Below are positions 26,746 through 36,382 of a stretch of DNA of 64,000 nt, piece by piece; the stretch's first letter is position 1, and each line of letters begins with the position of its first letter. Under the pieces are notes generated by a model. It had not been told where the DNA came from, ran no database searches, and saw only the letters and a program-made list of their open reading frames with translations. Source of the DNA: UBA7446 sp024639165 (lineage in GTDB: Bacteria > Bacteroidota > Bacteroidia > Flavobacteriales > Flavobacteriaceae). Made by a program: the position numbers and the translations under genes. Location of the stretch: the NCBI GenBank assembly GCA_024639165.1, contig JAHEIX010000008.1:1-64000 (forward strand), in the 5' to 3' direction.

Positions 26746-27234
26746 ATGCGTTTCTGTTATTTGCTTTTTTTCGTTTTGTTGGTTGGTTGTACACAAAAAC
26801 AGCCTCCTCTTTCTTCAGACAAGGCTGTTATAGTCGATACCCTTATTCAAAAAACACCCCTTAAAATACCTGTTGCAAGGCAGGAATTGAATTGGTCGAA
26901 CGTATTGGCGTTAATGGAGTCTTTGCACGAAATTCCCTCTGACCAACGTGCTATTACCCTTAAAAACATCAAAGCGGAAGCCATTAAATTAAATAGGCAA
27001 GCCTGGCCAAAAGACTGGGATACCAAGCCTATTCGTGTACGTTTTAATGTGTTTGTAACCCATGTGAGTATCGCTGCAGACCAGCGTCTAGGGGATACTG
27101 CACTTGAAGAACAAAGCCTAGCCATTAATAAGATGAAAACAAGTTGGGATATATTTGCCGACCTAATCAGCGGCGATACTATGCTAACGGGCTTCAACCC
27201 CACAATCAGCCAACCGATAAGAAAAACCGAATAG
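26746..27234 (+). CDS. Small lipoprotein, function unknown
   Basis: About 162 residues from the ATG at 26746. The N-terminus is a short lipoprotein signal (LLFFVLLVGC, C15). The mature part is mostly helical and polar (LALMESLHEIPSDQRAITLKNIKAEA); it shows no motif I recognise. An upstream TTG at 26740 lies within a -7 promoter box and is rejected. It overlaps the convergent reductase/epimerase gene by 51 bases. Confidence 0.7.
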   Translation: MRFCYLLFFVLLVGCTQKQPPLSSDKAVIVDTLIQKTPLKIPVARQELNWSNVLALMESLHEIPSDQRAITLKNIKAEAIKLNRQAWPKDWDTKPIRVRFNVFVTHVSIAADQRLGDTALEEQSLAINKMKTSWDIFADLISGDTMLTGFNPTISQPIRKTE

Positions 27235-27999
27235 CGAAGCGCTGCAGCTATCCAGTACCATTTTGTTTCGCTTGCTTCCTGTTGTTGCAAATGAAGGAAG
27301 TGGAAGCTTTAGACGTTCAGCGGCTAGGGTATAAAAATCAACTCTTTTCTGATGAACTGGACTAACACAATGAAGCGTTTTCCCCCAATGTCCGCCTTCA
27401 ATTATAGCCATTAAAAAACGCACGACGTCTTCTCGATGAACTAGATTTGTTGGTGCTTGTGGTGCCGGTATATTGGTTCTGCCCGCAAGCTGTTTTGCAG
27501 GATGCCTATCGCCCCCAACCAGTCCACCCAACCTTACAATTGTTGCATGATTTGCAGCAGTTTGAATGAATTTCTCCGCTTCCAAAAGTTGTTGTCCGCT
27601 TAAACCATCCGGTTCAGGGATGCTTTTTTCATGCACTACCCCTTGCGAAGCACCAAACACTCCTATACTACCGAGCAATACTAGCTTACATGAAGGATGT
27701 TGTGTAAGGGCTGTTACAAGTATTTTTATACGATTTGCATAGTTGGCTTTAGGATTTTTTCTCAGCCCTGGAGGGAATGCAATAACAAGGATGTCAACTT
27801 CTTCTATAAAGGCATTTACGTTTCCAATAATAGCCTCGTTACTGAGCTTAATCAAGAACGGTTCGATATTGAGATTACGTAAGTCTTCTAGACCATTTTT
27901 GTTTGTGACACTTCCACGAACATGATGCCCTTGGGCTATAAGCGATTGGGCAAGTGCTTTCCCCAACCAACCACATCCCATAATAGCTATTTTTTTCAT
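27184..27999 (-). CDS. NAD(P)-binding SDR/epimerase-like protein (YeeZ-like)
   Basis: A 271-residue Rossmann protein with the N-terminal motif MGCGWLGKALAQSL for NAD(P). The segment LLGSIGVFGASQG resembles the extended-SDR serine region, while NIPAPQAPTNLVHREDV is typical of the YeeZ-type group. The substrate is unknown. The start at 27999 follows a near-consensus TACATTTA box. Its 3' end overlaps the convergent lipoprotein gene. Confidence 0.78.
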   Translation of the reverse strand: MKKIAIMGCGWLGKALAQSLIAQGHHVRGSVTNKNGLEDLRNLNIEPFLIKLSNEAIIGNVNAFIEEVDILVIAFPPGLRKNPKANYANRIKILVTALTQHPSCKLVLLGSIGVFGASQGVVHEKSIPEPDGLSGQQLLEAEKFIQTAANHATIVRLGGLVGGDRHPAKQLAGRTNIPAPQAPTNLVHREDVVRFLMAIIEGGHWGKTLHCVSPVHQKRVDFYTLAAERLKLPLPSFATTGSKRNKMVLDSCSASLFGFSYRLADCGVEAR

Positions 28000-28077
28000 T
28001 GTTGTAAATGTATCTTTTTTGCGGACAATTCAAAGATTAAAAAATTTTCCTTATCTTTTGTTCAATAAAACATAAAC

Positions 28078-28542
28078 ATGCCTATTAAAAGTTTTCAAGC
28101 AGCACGTCAAAAGCTCATTCCAAAGCGGAGGAAATCTCTTTTGGTACGTGACTATATGACGCGTGACTTGATTACGTTTTCCCCACAGCAATCTATCCTT
28201 GAGGTAATGCGTATTCTTATCCGCAATAAAATCTCTGGTGGACCTGTTTTGGACGATATGTCTAGATTGGTTGGAATTATTTCTGAGGCAGACTGCATTA
28301 AGCACCTTTCCGAAAGCAAGTATTTTAATCAGCCTTTTTTTGACCGTAAGGTAGCGCAGAGTATGTCAGAGAATCCAGACACCATAGAAGCAGATAAAAC
28401 GATTTTTGATGCTGCTACGTTGTTTCATAAGACCAACCGCCGTAGGCTTCCAGTCTTAGAGCAGGGGAGGCTGGTAGGGCAAATAAGTAGGCAAGATGTT
28501 GTTAAAGCAGCGTTGTTGTTGCGCAGTCAGCGGTGGCGCTAG
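28078..28542 (+). CDS. CBS-domain protein
   Basis: A 154-residue cytosolic protein made of a tandem CBS pair (about 22-80 and 88-150: VRDYMTRDLITFSPQQSI, GPVLDDMSRLVGIISEADCI, RRLPVLEQGRLVGQISRQDVV). Such stand-alone pairs bind adenosyl nucleotides; no partner domain is present. Divergent from the SDR gene and 31 bases before ssb. Confidence 0.85.
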   Translation: MPIKSFQAARQKLIPKRRKSLLVRDYMTRDLITFSPQQSILEVMRILIRNKISGGPVLDDMSRLVGIISEADCIKHLSESKYFNQPFFDRKVAQSMSENPDTIEADKTIFDAATLFHKTNRRRLPVLEQGRLVGQISRQDVVKAALLLRSQRWR

Positions 28543-28573
28543 CGGAATAAATAACCTATAAAAACCCCTTATC

Positions 28574-28900
28574 ATGAGTACCATTCAGAATAGCGTTATG
28601 CTAATCGGACACTTGGGCGACAACCCAGAGGAAGTAAAATTAGACTCCAATAAAAAGTTAACGACCTTTTCCATAGCGACCAATCTTCGTTATAAAAATA
28701 AAGAAGTTGAAGCTGTTGAAAAAACGCAATGGCATCGCATTGTTGCGTGGAATAAGCTAGCTGAAATATGCCTCGAACACCTGAAAAAGGGAAGTCATGT
28801 AGCATGTCGCGGGCATTTGGAATATCGCGAATATGAAACCAAGTCTGGTGAAAAAAGACGTGTTGCTGAAATTCATTTAGATGAAATGCAACGGCTTTAA
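28574..28900 (+). CDS. ssb: Single-stranded DNA-binding protein, short form without acidic tail
   Basis: A 108-residue OB-fold protein: NSVMLIGHLGDNPE, FSIATN, WHRIVAWNKLAEI and GSHVACRGHLEYREYETKSGEKRRVAEI are standard SSB blocks. It ends at LDEMQRL and lacks the disordered linker and acidic tip (DDxPF type) by which the main SSB recruits partners, so this is likely an accessory paralogue. It is tail-to-tail with the deacetylase gene with no gap. Confidence 0.88.
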   Translation: MSTIQNSVMLIGHLGDNPEEVKLDSNKKLTTFSIATNLRYKNKEVEAVEKTQWHRIVAWNKLAEICLEHLKKGSHVACRGHLEYREYETKSGEKRRVAEIHLDEMQRL

Positions 28901-29803
28901 TCAGTCGTAAATATCTGCTGCAATTCGATAGGTATTGGCGTGAGCCTCAACGATTATATTTACATCTGGAGCATATCCACCACCCATGCTACATTGCACA
29001 GGAATGTTGCGTTCATAGCATGCGGATAGAACCATTTCATCCCTTTTTTTAGCCCCCTCAAGCGTAAGAGACAAGCGTCCGAGTTTGTCCTCATGCAGCA
29101 CATCTACACCCGAAAGGTAAAATACAAAGTCAGGCTGGAAGTCGTTTACCAAATTAACTAGTGTTTCTTCCAGCATACTCAGGTATGCGCGATCTTGCGT
29201 ATTATCCGCTAATGGGATATCTAAATCACTGCGTTCTTTTTGAAAAGGATAGTTCGCTTTGCCGTGAACCGAAAATGTAAATACAGCCGGATTATTTTGA
29301 AATAGTGCTGCCGTGCCATTTCCTTGATGAACATCCAAATCGATAATCAAGATTCGTTGCGCCAACTTGTTGTCCAATAGGTAGTTTGCTGCTATGGCTT
29401 GGTCATTAAGCAAACAAAATGCCTCTCCACGGTCATAAAAGGCGTGGTGTGTTCCACCTGCAATATTAAAGGCAATGCCATTATCAAGTGCAAAAGTGCA
29501 CCCTTCCAATGTGCCTTGTGCAATAACACACTCGCGCTCAATGAGCTCAGTTGACAGCGGAAAGCCAATGCGGCGCGCCTCTTTTTTCGGAAGTGACAAG
29601 GCCTTTAGCTTGTTGTAATAGTTCTGGCAATGTGTTCGTGTAATAAGTGAATCTGCCATTCGCGTTGGCGCAAAAAACTGTTCTTTATAGCATGTCCCTT
29701 CTAAGAGCAGCTGCTGTGGTAACAGTTCATACTTGGCCATAGGAAAACGATGCCCTTTTGGTAAGGGATGCGCGTAAATAGGGTGATGGGCAATGCGAAT
29801 CAT
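28901..29803 (-). CDS. Histone-deacetylase-like amidohydrolase (AcuC/HDAC superfamily)
   Basis: About 300 residues. Zinc-ligand and active-site motifs of the arginase/deacetylase fold are visible: GGTHHAFYDRGEAFC, LIIDLDVHQGNGTA, FYLSGVDVLHEDKLG and GGGYAPD. Bacterial members deacetylate small molecules or proteins. The ATG at 29803 (MIRIAHHPIY) is preferred to GTG at 29809 because the exact -7 box TATATTTG on this strand ends at 29809. Confidence 0.88.
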   Translation of the reverse strand: MIRIAHHPIYAHPLPKGHRFPMAKYELLPQQLLLEGTCYKEQFFAPTRMADSLITRTHCQNYYNKLKALSLPKKEARRIGFPLSTELIERECVIAQGTLEGCTFALDNGIAFNIAGGTHHAFYDRGEAFCLLNDQAIAANYLLDNKLAQRILIIDLDVHQGNGTAALFQNNPAVFTFSVHGKANYPFQKERSDLDIPLADNTQDRAYLSMLEETLVNLVNDFQPDFVFYLSGVDVLHEDKLGRLSLTLEGAKKRDEMVLSACYERNIPVQCSMGGGYAPDVNIIVEAHANTYRIAADIYD

Positions 29804-29820
29804 TGCCACAAATATAGGCC

Positions 29821-30036
29821 TTACCCTTTTTTAAATATTTTTAAAATATATCCTAGAGCAACTAGCACAACACCAAACATAAAAAGGGAACTGAGAATTC
29901 CTACATCAGAATCTAGTGTAAAGATATTTTCACAAAATGAATAATAGTCTACTTCTAAAAAAGTAAGTAACAGAAAAGAAAGACTGGTTATTAGCGTACC
30001 GAAAATCAGTACTCTTTTGTACAAAAACAGGGTCAT
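29821..30036 (-). CDS. Small membrane protein, function unknown
   Basis: A 71-residue protein with two hydrophobic segments (about 8-27 and 46-66) and a basic C-terminus (LKIFKKG). No motif recognised. It lies in the gap between the deacetylase and metG, exactly where a longer metG would continue. Base composition is AT-rich. Confidence 0.5.
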   Translation of the reverse strand: MTLFLYKRVLIFGTLITSLSFLLLTFLEVDYYSFCENIFTLDSDVGILSSLFMFGVVLVALGYILKIFKKG

Positions 30037-30112
30037 TGATATGAGATTTGGAAGTATATAAATTTATTTTGAATTCTGAGTATAATATTTAACAGATTTA
30101 GAAAGGAGAGAA

Positions 30113-31786
30113 CTAAGCGGTAAGCTTTTCTAGCTGAGCAGCAATTTCTTCATCTTCTATTTTTTCAAAAAGGAGAGCGGGTTCACCAAGTGTATGCTTG
30201 CTTTTAACAGAAATGCCATCTTTCAAACTATCCCAACATACAGCCTTATCCAACTTTAACATTCCTCTAAGTTTTTGGGCAGTATGCGGCAAAAAGGGTT
30301 CGGAAAGTATAGCCAATCCAGCCGCTATTTGTAAGGCAGTATGCATGATGGTTGCTACGCGCTCTGGGTTTGTTTTGATAAGCTTCCAAGGTTCTTCGTC
30401 AGCCAAATACTTATTACCCAAACGTGCTAATTGCATCATTTCTTGACAGGCAGCACGAAACTTATATTGATCAATTAATTTCCCAATTTTCAATGGGGTA
30501 GCCGCAAGTGTTTCGAGGGTTTCTGTATCAACGGTGCTGTATTCATTGGGTTCAGGAACTACGCTTTCATAATATTTCTTCATCAAGACCATTACTCTAT
30601 TGATAAAGTTACCAAAAATGGCTACCAGTTCGCTGTTGTTTCGCGTCTGAAAATCATGCCAGGTGAAGTCGTTGTCTTTGGTTTCTGGTGCGTTTGCGGT
30701 AAGGACATAGCGCATTACATCTTGCTTGTTGGGAAAATCTTCAAGGTATTCATGCAGCCACACTGCCCAATTTTTTGAGGTTGAAAGCTTTTGACCCTCT
30801 AGGTTTAGAAATTCATTTGCCGGCACATTTTTTGGGAGTATATAGCTGCCCATTGCTTTTAGTACGGCTGGAAAAATAATGCAGTGGAATACGATATTGT
30901 CTTTTCCAATAAAGTGAACCAGTTCGGTATTCTCATCTTTCCAATAGGGCGCCCAGTCTTTCCCTTCTTTTACTGCCCATTCTTTTGTGGCAGAGATATA
31001 TCCAATAGGCGCGTCAAACCACACATAGAGTACTTTGTTTTCACCCCCATCAACGGGCACTGGAATCCCCCATGATAAGTCACGTGTTACGGCTCTGGGT
31101 TTAAGTCCGTCATCAAGCCATGATTTAACTTGCCCCAATACATTTGGTTTCCAATCTTTTTGATGCCCCTCCAATATCCAAGAGCGTAAAAACGTCTCAT
31201 ATCGATCTAGGGGTAAATACCAATGTGTGGTTGTTTTAAGGCTAGGAGTTTCACCCGAAATCGCTGACTTTGGGTCGATCAAATCGTTGGCGTTAAGCGA
31301 GCTTCCACAAGATTCGCATTGATCGCCATACGCTTCTGGGTTATGACATTTTGGGCAGGTGCCTACTACATACCTATCTGCCAAAAACTGGTCTTCTTTT
31401 GCATCATACAATTGATCGGTAGTTTGGGTTTCAAACCCATCCTTTTCATGAATTGCTTTGAAAAATTCTTGTGCTGTTTCGTGGTGCACTTTGCTGGAGG
31501 TCCTGCCGTAGTAATCAAAAGAAATACCAAAATCACTAAAGGCTTTGTCGATAATATTGTGGTACTTATCTATAACTTCCTTGGGTGTTATGCCGTCCTT
31601 TTTGGCTTTCATCGAAATGGCTACACCATGTTCATCACTACCACAAATAAATAAAACCTCTTCTCCTTTTAGGCGCAGGTAGCGCGCATAGATATCTGCA
31701 GGAACATATACCCCGGCCATGTGGCCAATATGAATAGGACCATTGGTGTATGGAAGTGCAGCGGTTATGGTGTGGCGTTTGCTCAT
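30113..31786 (-). CDS. metG: Methionyl-tRNA synthetase, short form lacking the C-terminal tRNA-binding domain
   Basis: A 557-residue class I synthetase that charges tRNA-Met. The HIGH motif is in YTNGPIHIGHMAG (about 13-25), the zinc knuckle in CPKCHNPEAYGDQCESC, and the KMSKS equivalent is KLSTSK (in LEGQKLSTSKNW). The anticodon-binding helical domain is complete. It stops at QLEKLTA, where flavobacterial MetRS normally continues with about 130 residues of EMAP/OB-fold tRNA-binding domain. No frame downstream encodes that domain. Confidence 0.9.
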   Translation of the reverse strand: MSKRHTITAALPYTNGPIHIGHMAGVYVPADIYARYLRLKGEEVLFICGSDEHGVAISMKAKKDGITPKEVIDKYHNIIDKAFSDFGISFDYYGRTSSKVHHETAQEFFKAIHEKDGFETQTTDQLYDAKEDQFLADRYVVGTCPKCHNPEAYGDQCESCGSSLNANDLIDPKSAISGETPSLKTTTHWYLPLDRYETFLRSWILEGHQKDWKPNVLGQVKSWLDDGLKPRAVTRDLSWGIPVPVDGGENKVLYVWFDAPIGYISATKEWAVKEGKDWAPYWKDENTELVHFIGKDNIVFHCIIFPAVLKAMGSYILPKNVPANEFLNLEGQKLSTSKNWAVWLHEYLEDFPNKQDVMRYVLTANAPETKDNDFTWHDFQTRNNSELVAIFGNFINRVMVLMKKYYESVVPEPNEYSTVDTETLETLAATPLKIGKLIDQYKFRAACQEMMQLARLGNKYLADEEPWKLIKTNPERVATIMHTALQIAAGLAILSEPFLPHTAQKLRGMLKLDKAVCWDSLKDGISVKSKHTLGEPALLFEKIEDEEIAAQLEKLTA

Positions 31787-31802
31787 AAAGAATTTATGCG
31801 CA

Positions 31803-31810
31803 CAAAAATA
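31803..31810 (-). promoter_or_regulatory. -7 box of metG
   Basis: On the minus strand TATTTTTG, an exact TAnnTTTG match, lies 16 bases before the metG ATG. Confidence 0.5.
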
Positions 31811-31872
31811 GGGATTTTATACCCTAACTTACCCAAGGCTTTATATCTTTAATTATCTCAAATCTTAAAACT

Positions 31873-32229
31873 ATGAATACCCTTGATAAAGGCAAGGATG
31901 GTGAAGATATGGCTTGCGCCTATTTAAAAACACAGGGTTACCGCATTAGGAGCCGTAATTTCTACTATCAAAAAGCCGAACTTGATATCGTTGCATCCAA
32001 AGATGACACACTCGCCATTGTGGAAGTTAAGTGGCGTCTCTCAGATTTTTATGGTTCCCCCGAAACATTTGTAACGCCCAAAAAACGCAAGCTTTTGGCT
32101 CGTGCCGCTGATTTTTATGTACTGAAGTTTAATTGGCAAGGGGAAACGCGTTTTGATATCATCAGTATTGTAGGCCAACCACCAAATCACAGCCTTACGC
32201 ATATTAAGCAGGCGTTTTATTTTGTTTAG
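31873..32229 (+). CDS. YraN family (UPF0102) nuclease-fold protein
   Basis: A 118-residue protein. GKDGEDMACAYLKTQGY at the N-terminus and the ELDIVASKDDTLAIVEVKWR block are the endonuclease-like (PD-(D/E)xK) signature of UPF0102. The role is not established. Divergent from metG. Confidence 0.9.
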   Translation: MNTLDKGKDGEDMACAYLKTQGYRIRSRNFYYQKAELDIVASKDDTLAIVEVKWRLSDFYGSPETFVTPKKRKLLARAADFYVLKFNWQGETRFDIISIVGQPPNHSLTHIKQAFYFV

Positions 32230-32289
32230 AATGTTATAATTATAACAGTTTGTTGAATTATTAATATCTTTGTGAAATAATTACAGCTC

Positions 32290-32949
32290 ATGAAAACCAT
32301 TGCCGCTGCCGTGGAGGCCCATATTAAGTCAAAGCCTTTTTTGATTAGCGCACTTACCCAAGGGATTATTAACCTCACATCTCTCTCTCGAATCATGCAA
32401 GAAGAGATACAGGCACAAACCCAAAAGCCCGTACATACAGGTGCCATTGTCATGGCCCTTAAACGCCTGTCTACAGATTTGGAGTTTCGTCACTCACATA
32501 AAATCATCAAGACCTTAAAAAATATTGGAGACATTACCGTTCGTTCCGCACTTACTGACTACAACTTTAAAGTATCAGACACCTTGCTTGCAGCCCAAGC
32601 CAAACTGCTTTCCCATTTGCAATTATCAAGTGAAAACTTTTATACCTCTTCAAGGGGTGTGCATGAGTGTAATATAGTTGTCAGCCAACATTTGGCGCCC
32701 ATGGTTGACAAGCATCTTGCCCAAGAACTTTGCTTGCACAAAGAAGAAAATTTATCTTCAATCACCCTAAAGCTACCGACTGAGAACGTAGCCATTCCAG
32801 GGATTTATTACTTTGTTTTTCAGCGGTTATCGTGGGAGGGAATAAACATTTACGAGGTAATATCTACGTCCAATGAATTTACCATACTCGTTAACGATGC
32901 CCAAGTTGACAAGGCTTTTAGAGTCGTGAAAGATCTCAAGCAACTGTAG
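32290..32949 (+). CDS. ACT-domain protein with HTH-like N-terminus
   Basis: A 219-residue protein conserved in Bacteroidetes. Residues 1-65 look helical and winged-helix-like (LISALTQGIINLTSLSRIMQEEI); residues 140-215 resemble an ACT domain (NVAIPGIYYFVFQRLSWEGINIYEVISTSNEFTILV), similar to the regulatory part of aspartate kinases. An amino-acid-responsive regulator is possible but unproven. Its end overlaps the convergent mfd end by 14 bases. Confidence 0.6.
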   Translation: MKTIAAAVEAHIKSKPFLISALTQGIINLTSLSRIMQEEIQAQTQKPVHTGAIVMALKRLSTDLEFRHSHKIIKTLKNIGDITVRSALTDYNFKVSDTLLAAQAKLLSHLQLSSENFYTSSRGVHECNIVVSQHLAPMVDKHLAQELCLHKEENLSSITLKLPTENVAIPGIYYFVFQRLSWEGINIYEVISTSNEFTILVNDAQVDKAFRVVKDLKQL

Positions 32950-35900
32950 GCATTTGTAGTTTTTGCAACAAGGCTATGGCATTTTCTATAGCGGCTACGT
33001 CGTTGATTACCAATACCAATTTGTGTTTTTCTTTAGTTGTTTTTTCTTTTAGCTGTGCTTTGCCTAGGCTTCCTAATTTGCCAAGCATATATTGAAAGGC
33101 AGGCGTCTGGTAGAAGTCACTTTCTGGGCTGGCTTCAAACGTACAAATGCATTTTTGCTTTTTGAATACAATTTTTTCAAATCCCAAAGCTGCACCGAGC
33201 CATTTGAAACGCACACTTTCAAAAAGGGCTAATGTTGGCTCAGGCAAGCTGCCAAATCTATCCTTTAGCGCATCTCCAAAAGCAGCGAGTTCGTCTTCTG
33301 TCTTTAGCGTGGAAAGCGCTTGGTATTGTGCCATCCTTTCTTTTACATTATTGATATACTCTGATGGGAAAAAGACCTCAATATCTGTATCTAAAACGAG
33401 TTCTTTTGGTTTGGGTTTTTGATTGGGATATAAAGCCTTAAATTCATTTTGTTGTAATTCCTCAATGGCATCTTTTAGTATTTTTTGGTAGGTTTCAAAT
33501 CCAATGTCATTGATAAAGCCGCTTTGTTCGCCACCCAATAAATCACCAGCCCCTCTTATTTCTAAGTCTTTCATGGCAATTTGAAAACCAGCACCTAGGG
33601 CGGTGTATTGACTTATGGCTTCCATGCGTTTTCGGGCATCGGGCGTGAGTACTGAAAATGGAGGTGTGATAAAATAGCAAAACGCCTTTTTGTTGCTTCT
33701 TCCAACACGACCTCGCATCTGATGCAAATCACTAAGACCAAAATGGTTTGCATTATTGATGAAAATGGTATTGGCATTGGGAACGTCCAAACCGCTCTCA
33801 ATAATAGTTGTGGCTACCAATACATCAAATTCTCCTGCAATGAAACCAAGCATTAACTTTTCTAATGTATTTCCTGGAAGTTGGCCGTGTGCAGTTGCAA
33901 TCCGCGCATCAGGCACGAGGCGCTGAATTGCCCCTGAAACTTCTTTAATATTATCAATCCGGTTGTGCACAAAAAACACTTGGCCTCCACGTTGCAATTC
34001 GTAAATAACGGCATCGCGAATTTGTACTTCGTTCCAAGTCAGTACCTGACTTTCTATGGGGTGGCGGTTGGGTGGTGGGGTATTGATAATCGATAAGTCT
34101 CTGGCTGCCATAAGACTAAACTGAAGAGTCCTTGGAATGGGTGTGGCGGTTAGCGTGAGTACATCTACATGTTCTTTAAGTGCACGCAACTTTTCCTTAA
34201 CGCCAACCCCAAACTTTTGCTCTTCATCAACTATTAGGAGCCCTAGATCTTTAAAAGAAACCGATTTTCCAACCAGTTGATGCGTGCCTATGACAATGTC
34301 AATAGCGCCACTATCAATGCCTGCTAATACTTCCTTTTTCTTTTTTGCACTTCTAAAGCGGTTGAGGTAATCCACGGTCACTGGAAAATCTTTAAGCCGA
34401 TTAGTAAAGGTGTTGTGGTGTTGAAAAGCTAGAATGGTTGTAGGCACCAACACAGCTACTTGTTTGCCATTGTCAACAGCCTTAAATGCAGCTCTAATAG
34501 CTACTTCTGTTTTACCAAATCCAACATCACCACAAATCAATCGATCCATGGGTTTTTGGTCTTCCATATCTTGTTTAACGGCTTCGGTGGCGGTCCGCTG
34601 ATCTGGCGTGTCTTCAAAAACAAAAGAAGCTTCTAGCTCGTGTTGCAAATAGGTGTCAGGTCCAGAAGCGAACCCTTTGTTCATGCGTCTTTTGGCGTAA
34701 ACGTTAATAAGGTTAAAGGCAATTTCTTTAACGCGTTTTTTAGTTTTTTGCTTGATTTTCTTCCATGCACCAGAACCTAATTTATATATTTTGGGTGCTG
34801 CGCCGTCCTTTCCATTATACTTCGAGATTTTATGGAGTGAGTGAATACTCACATATAGCATATCTCTATCTCCATAAAAAAGTTTGATTGCATCTTGTGT
34901 TTTTCCCTCAACATCTATGCGCTGTAGACCGCCAAAAGTTCCAATACCATGATCGATATGCGTCACGTAATCGCCGACCTCTAACTCTGTCAGTGCCTTT
35001 AGAGACAATGCTTGTTTTTTGGCGTAGCCATTTTTTAACCTGAATCTGTGATAGCGTTCAAAAAGCTGATGGTCAGTATAACAGACAATATGCTCATCTT
35101 CATCTACAAAACCTTGAAATAGGGGTGCCACCCAGCAATGAAAAGACGTTTCAGGCGCAAGTTCCTCTACAATTTGAACGAGTCGTTTTTTTTGTGCCTC
35201 AGAAGCACAAAATACGTGATTGACCACCTGCTTTTGTGTGTTTTCGTTTAAGTGCGTAACAAACCAATCGAATTTACGCTGAAAATGCGGCTGGGGTTGG
35301 CATTCAAAAACCACAGCATTGTCTTTACTTGTTGAAGTAAAATGCACTTGTTTGTGAATAGCTAAATTTTGCTCAAATGCTTTTCCGTCCACAAAAAGGG
35401 CATTGGGCTGTAACCGCTTAATTTCACCAGAAAGCGCCGCATATGATTTTTCTGCGTGTGCGTATAAATGGTCTAATGAAGTTTGAATAGCACTCGTATT
35501 TTGTACACAAATCAAACTTTCCCTTGCTATGAATGACAACAAGGATTGTCGCTTTTCGTCTAGTTCTTTTTGTTCAATATTGGCCAAGACGTGTATGGCG
35601 TTCAAGGCTTGAGTTGAACGCTGACTGGTTATGTCAAAACTGCGAATGGTGTCAATTTCATCGCCAAAAAATTCAATGCGGAAGGGTTCTTCATGGCTGT
35701 AAGAGTGCACATCCAAAATGCCCCCACGAACGGCAAATTCACCAGGCTCTGAAACAAAGTCTACCCGCCTAAATCCAAAGTCAAACAGCGTCTCATTGAC
35801 AAAATCAATACTCAACTCATCTCCCTTTTTTATGGATAAGGTTTTGCGCTGTAATTCTTTTGGGGTTAACACTTGTTCTGAAAGCGCCTCAGGATATGTA

Positions 35901-36250
35901 ATGACGAGCTGCCTAGGGTTATTTTTAATTTTTTGAAGCACCTCTGCCCTCATCAATACATTGGCATTTTCCGTTTCTTCAGTCGCATAGGGACGTCGGT
36001 AACTCGATGGAAAAAAAATGGGGGCATCAGTAAGTAATACCTCCAAATCATTTAGGTAATATGCCGCTTCTTCTTTGTCGTTGAGTACCCAAACTAAAGT
36101 GGCGTTGTGTTGTTCGAACAACGACTTGACTAAAAAGCTGTGTTTTGACCCAACAAGACCAGCAGCAAATACGCTACCATGGTCTAAAGCGCTTTGGTAA
36201 ACGGCTCTAAATTTAGAATTGTTTTGATACAGAACGGGAAGTTCGTTCAC
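32936..36250 (-). CDS. mfd: Transcription-repair coupling factor Mfd
   Basis: About 1104 residues. In order: UvrB-like N-terminal module, CarD-like RNA-polymerase interacting domain (LEVGDYVTHIDHGIGTFGGL), superfamily II helicase with Walker A GDVGFGKTEVA, DEEQ box (LLIVDEEQKFG), motif III TATPIPRT, motif VI QMRGRVGRS, and the C-terminal TRCF domain. It removes RNA polymerase stalled at lesions and recruits UvrA. The longest frame starts at TTG 36274, but the exact -7 box TATTTTTG lies inside it, so GTG at 36250 is preferred. Confidence 0.95.
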   Translation of the reverse strand: MNELPVLYQNNSKFRAVYQSALDHGSVFAAGLVGSKHSFLVKSLFEQHNATLVWVLNDKEEAAYYLNDLEVLLTDAPIFFPSSYRRPYATEETENANVLMRAEVLQKIKNNPRQLVITYPEALSEQVLTPKELQRKTLSIKKGDELSIDFVNETLFDFGFRRVDFVSEPGEFAVRGGILDVHSYSHEEPFRIEFFGDEIDTIRSFDITSQRSTQALNAIHVLANIEQKELDEKRQSLLSFIARESLICVQNTSAIQTSLDHLYAHAEKSYAALSGEIKRLQPNALFVDGKAFEQNLAIHKQVHFTSTSKDNAVVFECQPQPHFQRKFDWFVTHLNENTQKQVVNHVFCASEAQKKRLVQIVEELAPETSFHCWVAPLFQGFVDEDEHIVCYTDHQLFERYHRFRLKNGYAKKQALSLKALTELEVGDYVTHIDHGIGTFGGLQRIDVEGKTQDAIKLFYGDRDMLYVSIHSLHKISKYNGKDGAAPKIYKLGSGAWKKIKQKTKKRVKEIAFNLINVYAKRRMNKGFASGPDTYLQHELEASFVFEDTPDQRTATEAVKQDMEDQKPMDRLICGDVGFGKTEVAIRAAFKAVDNGKQVAVLVPTTILAFQHHNTFTNRLKDFPVTVDYLNRFRSAKKKKEVLAGIDSGAIDIVIGTHQLVGKSVSFKDLGLLIVDEEQKFGVGVKEKLRALKEHVDVLTLTATPIPRTLQFSLMAARDLSIINTPPPNRHPIESQVLTWNEVQIRDAVIYELQRGGQVFFVHNRIDNIKEVSGAIQRLVPDARIATAHGQLPGNTLEKLMLGFIAGEFDVLVATTIIESGLDVPNANTIFINNANHFGLSDLHQMRGRVGRSNKKAFCYFITPPFSVLTPDARKRMEAISQYTALGAGFQIAMKDLEIRGAGDLLGGEQSGFINDIGFETYQKILKDAIEELQQNEFKALYPNQKPKPKELVLDTDIEVFFPSEYINNVKERMAQYQALSTLKTEDELAAFGDALKDRFGSLPEPTLALFESVRFKWLGAALGFEKIVFKKQKCICTFEASPESDFYQTPAFQYMLGKLGSLGKAQLKEKTTKEKHKLVLVINDVAAIENAIALLQKLQMPTVA

Positions 36251-36367
36251 GTGTGCTTTTTGACAAAAATACAAAGTAGTTGGCGTGTCAGCCTCAAGAA
36301 CGTTATTTTTTAAACAAATTAGTACTTTCCTGTGAGGGAATTACACCCCAATATTCGTTAGAGTTAT

Positions 36368-36375
36368 TACATTTG
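36368..36375 (+). promoter_or_regulatory. -7 box for the acetyltransferase-aspartate kinase pair
   Basis: TACATTTG matches TAnnTTTG exactly and ends 7 bases before the ATG at 36383. Confidence 0.5.
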
Positions 36376-36382
36376 CCACCCG

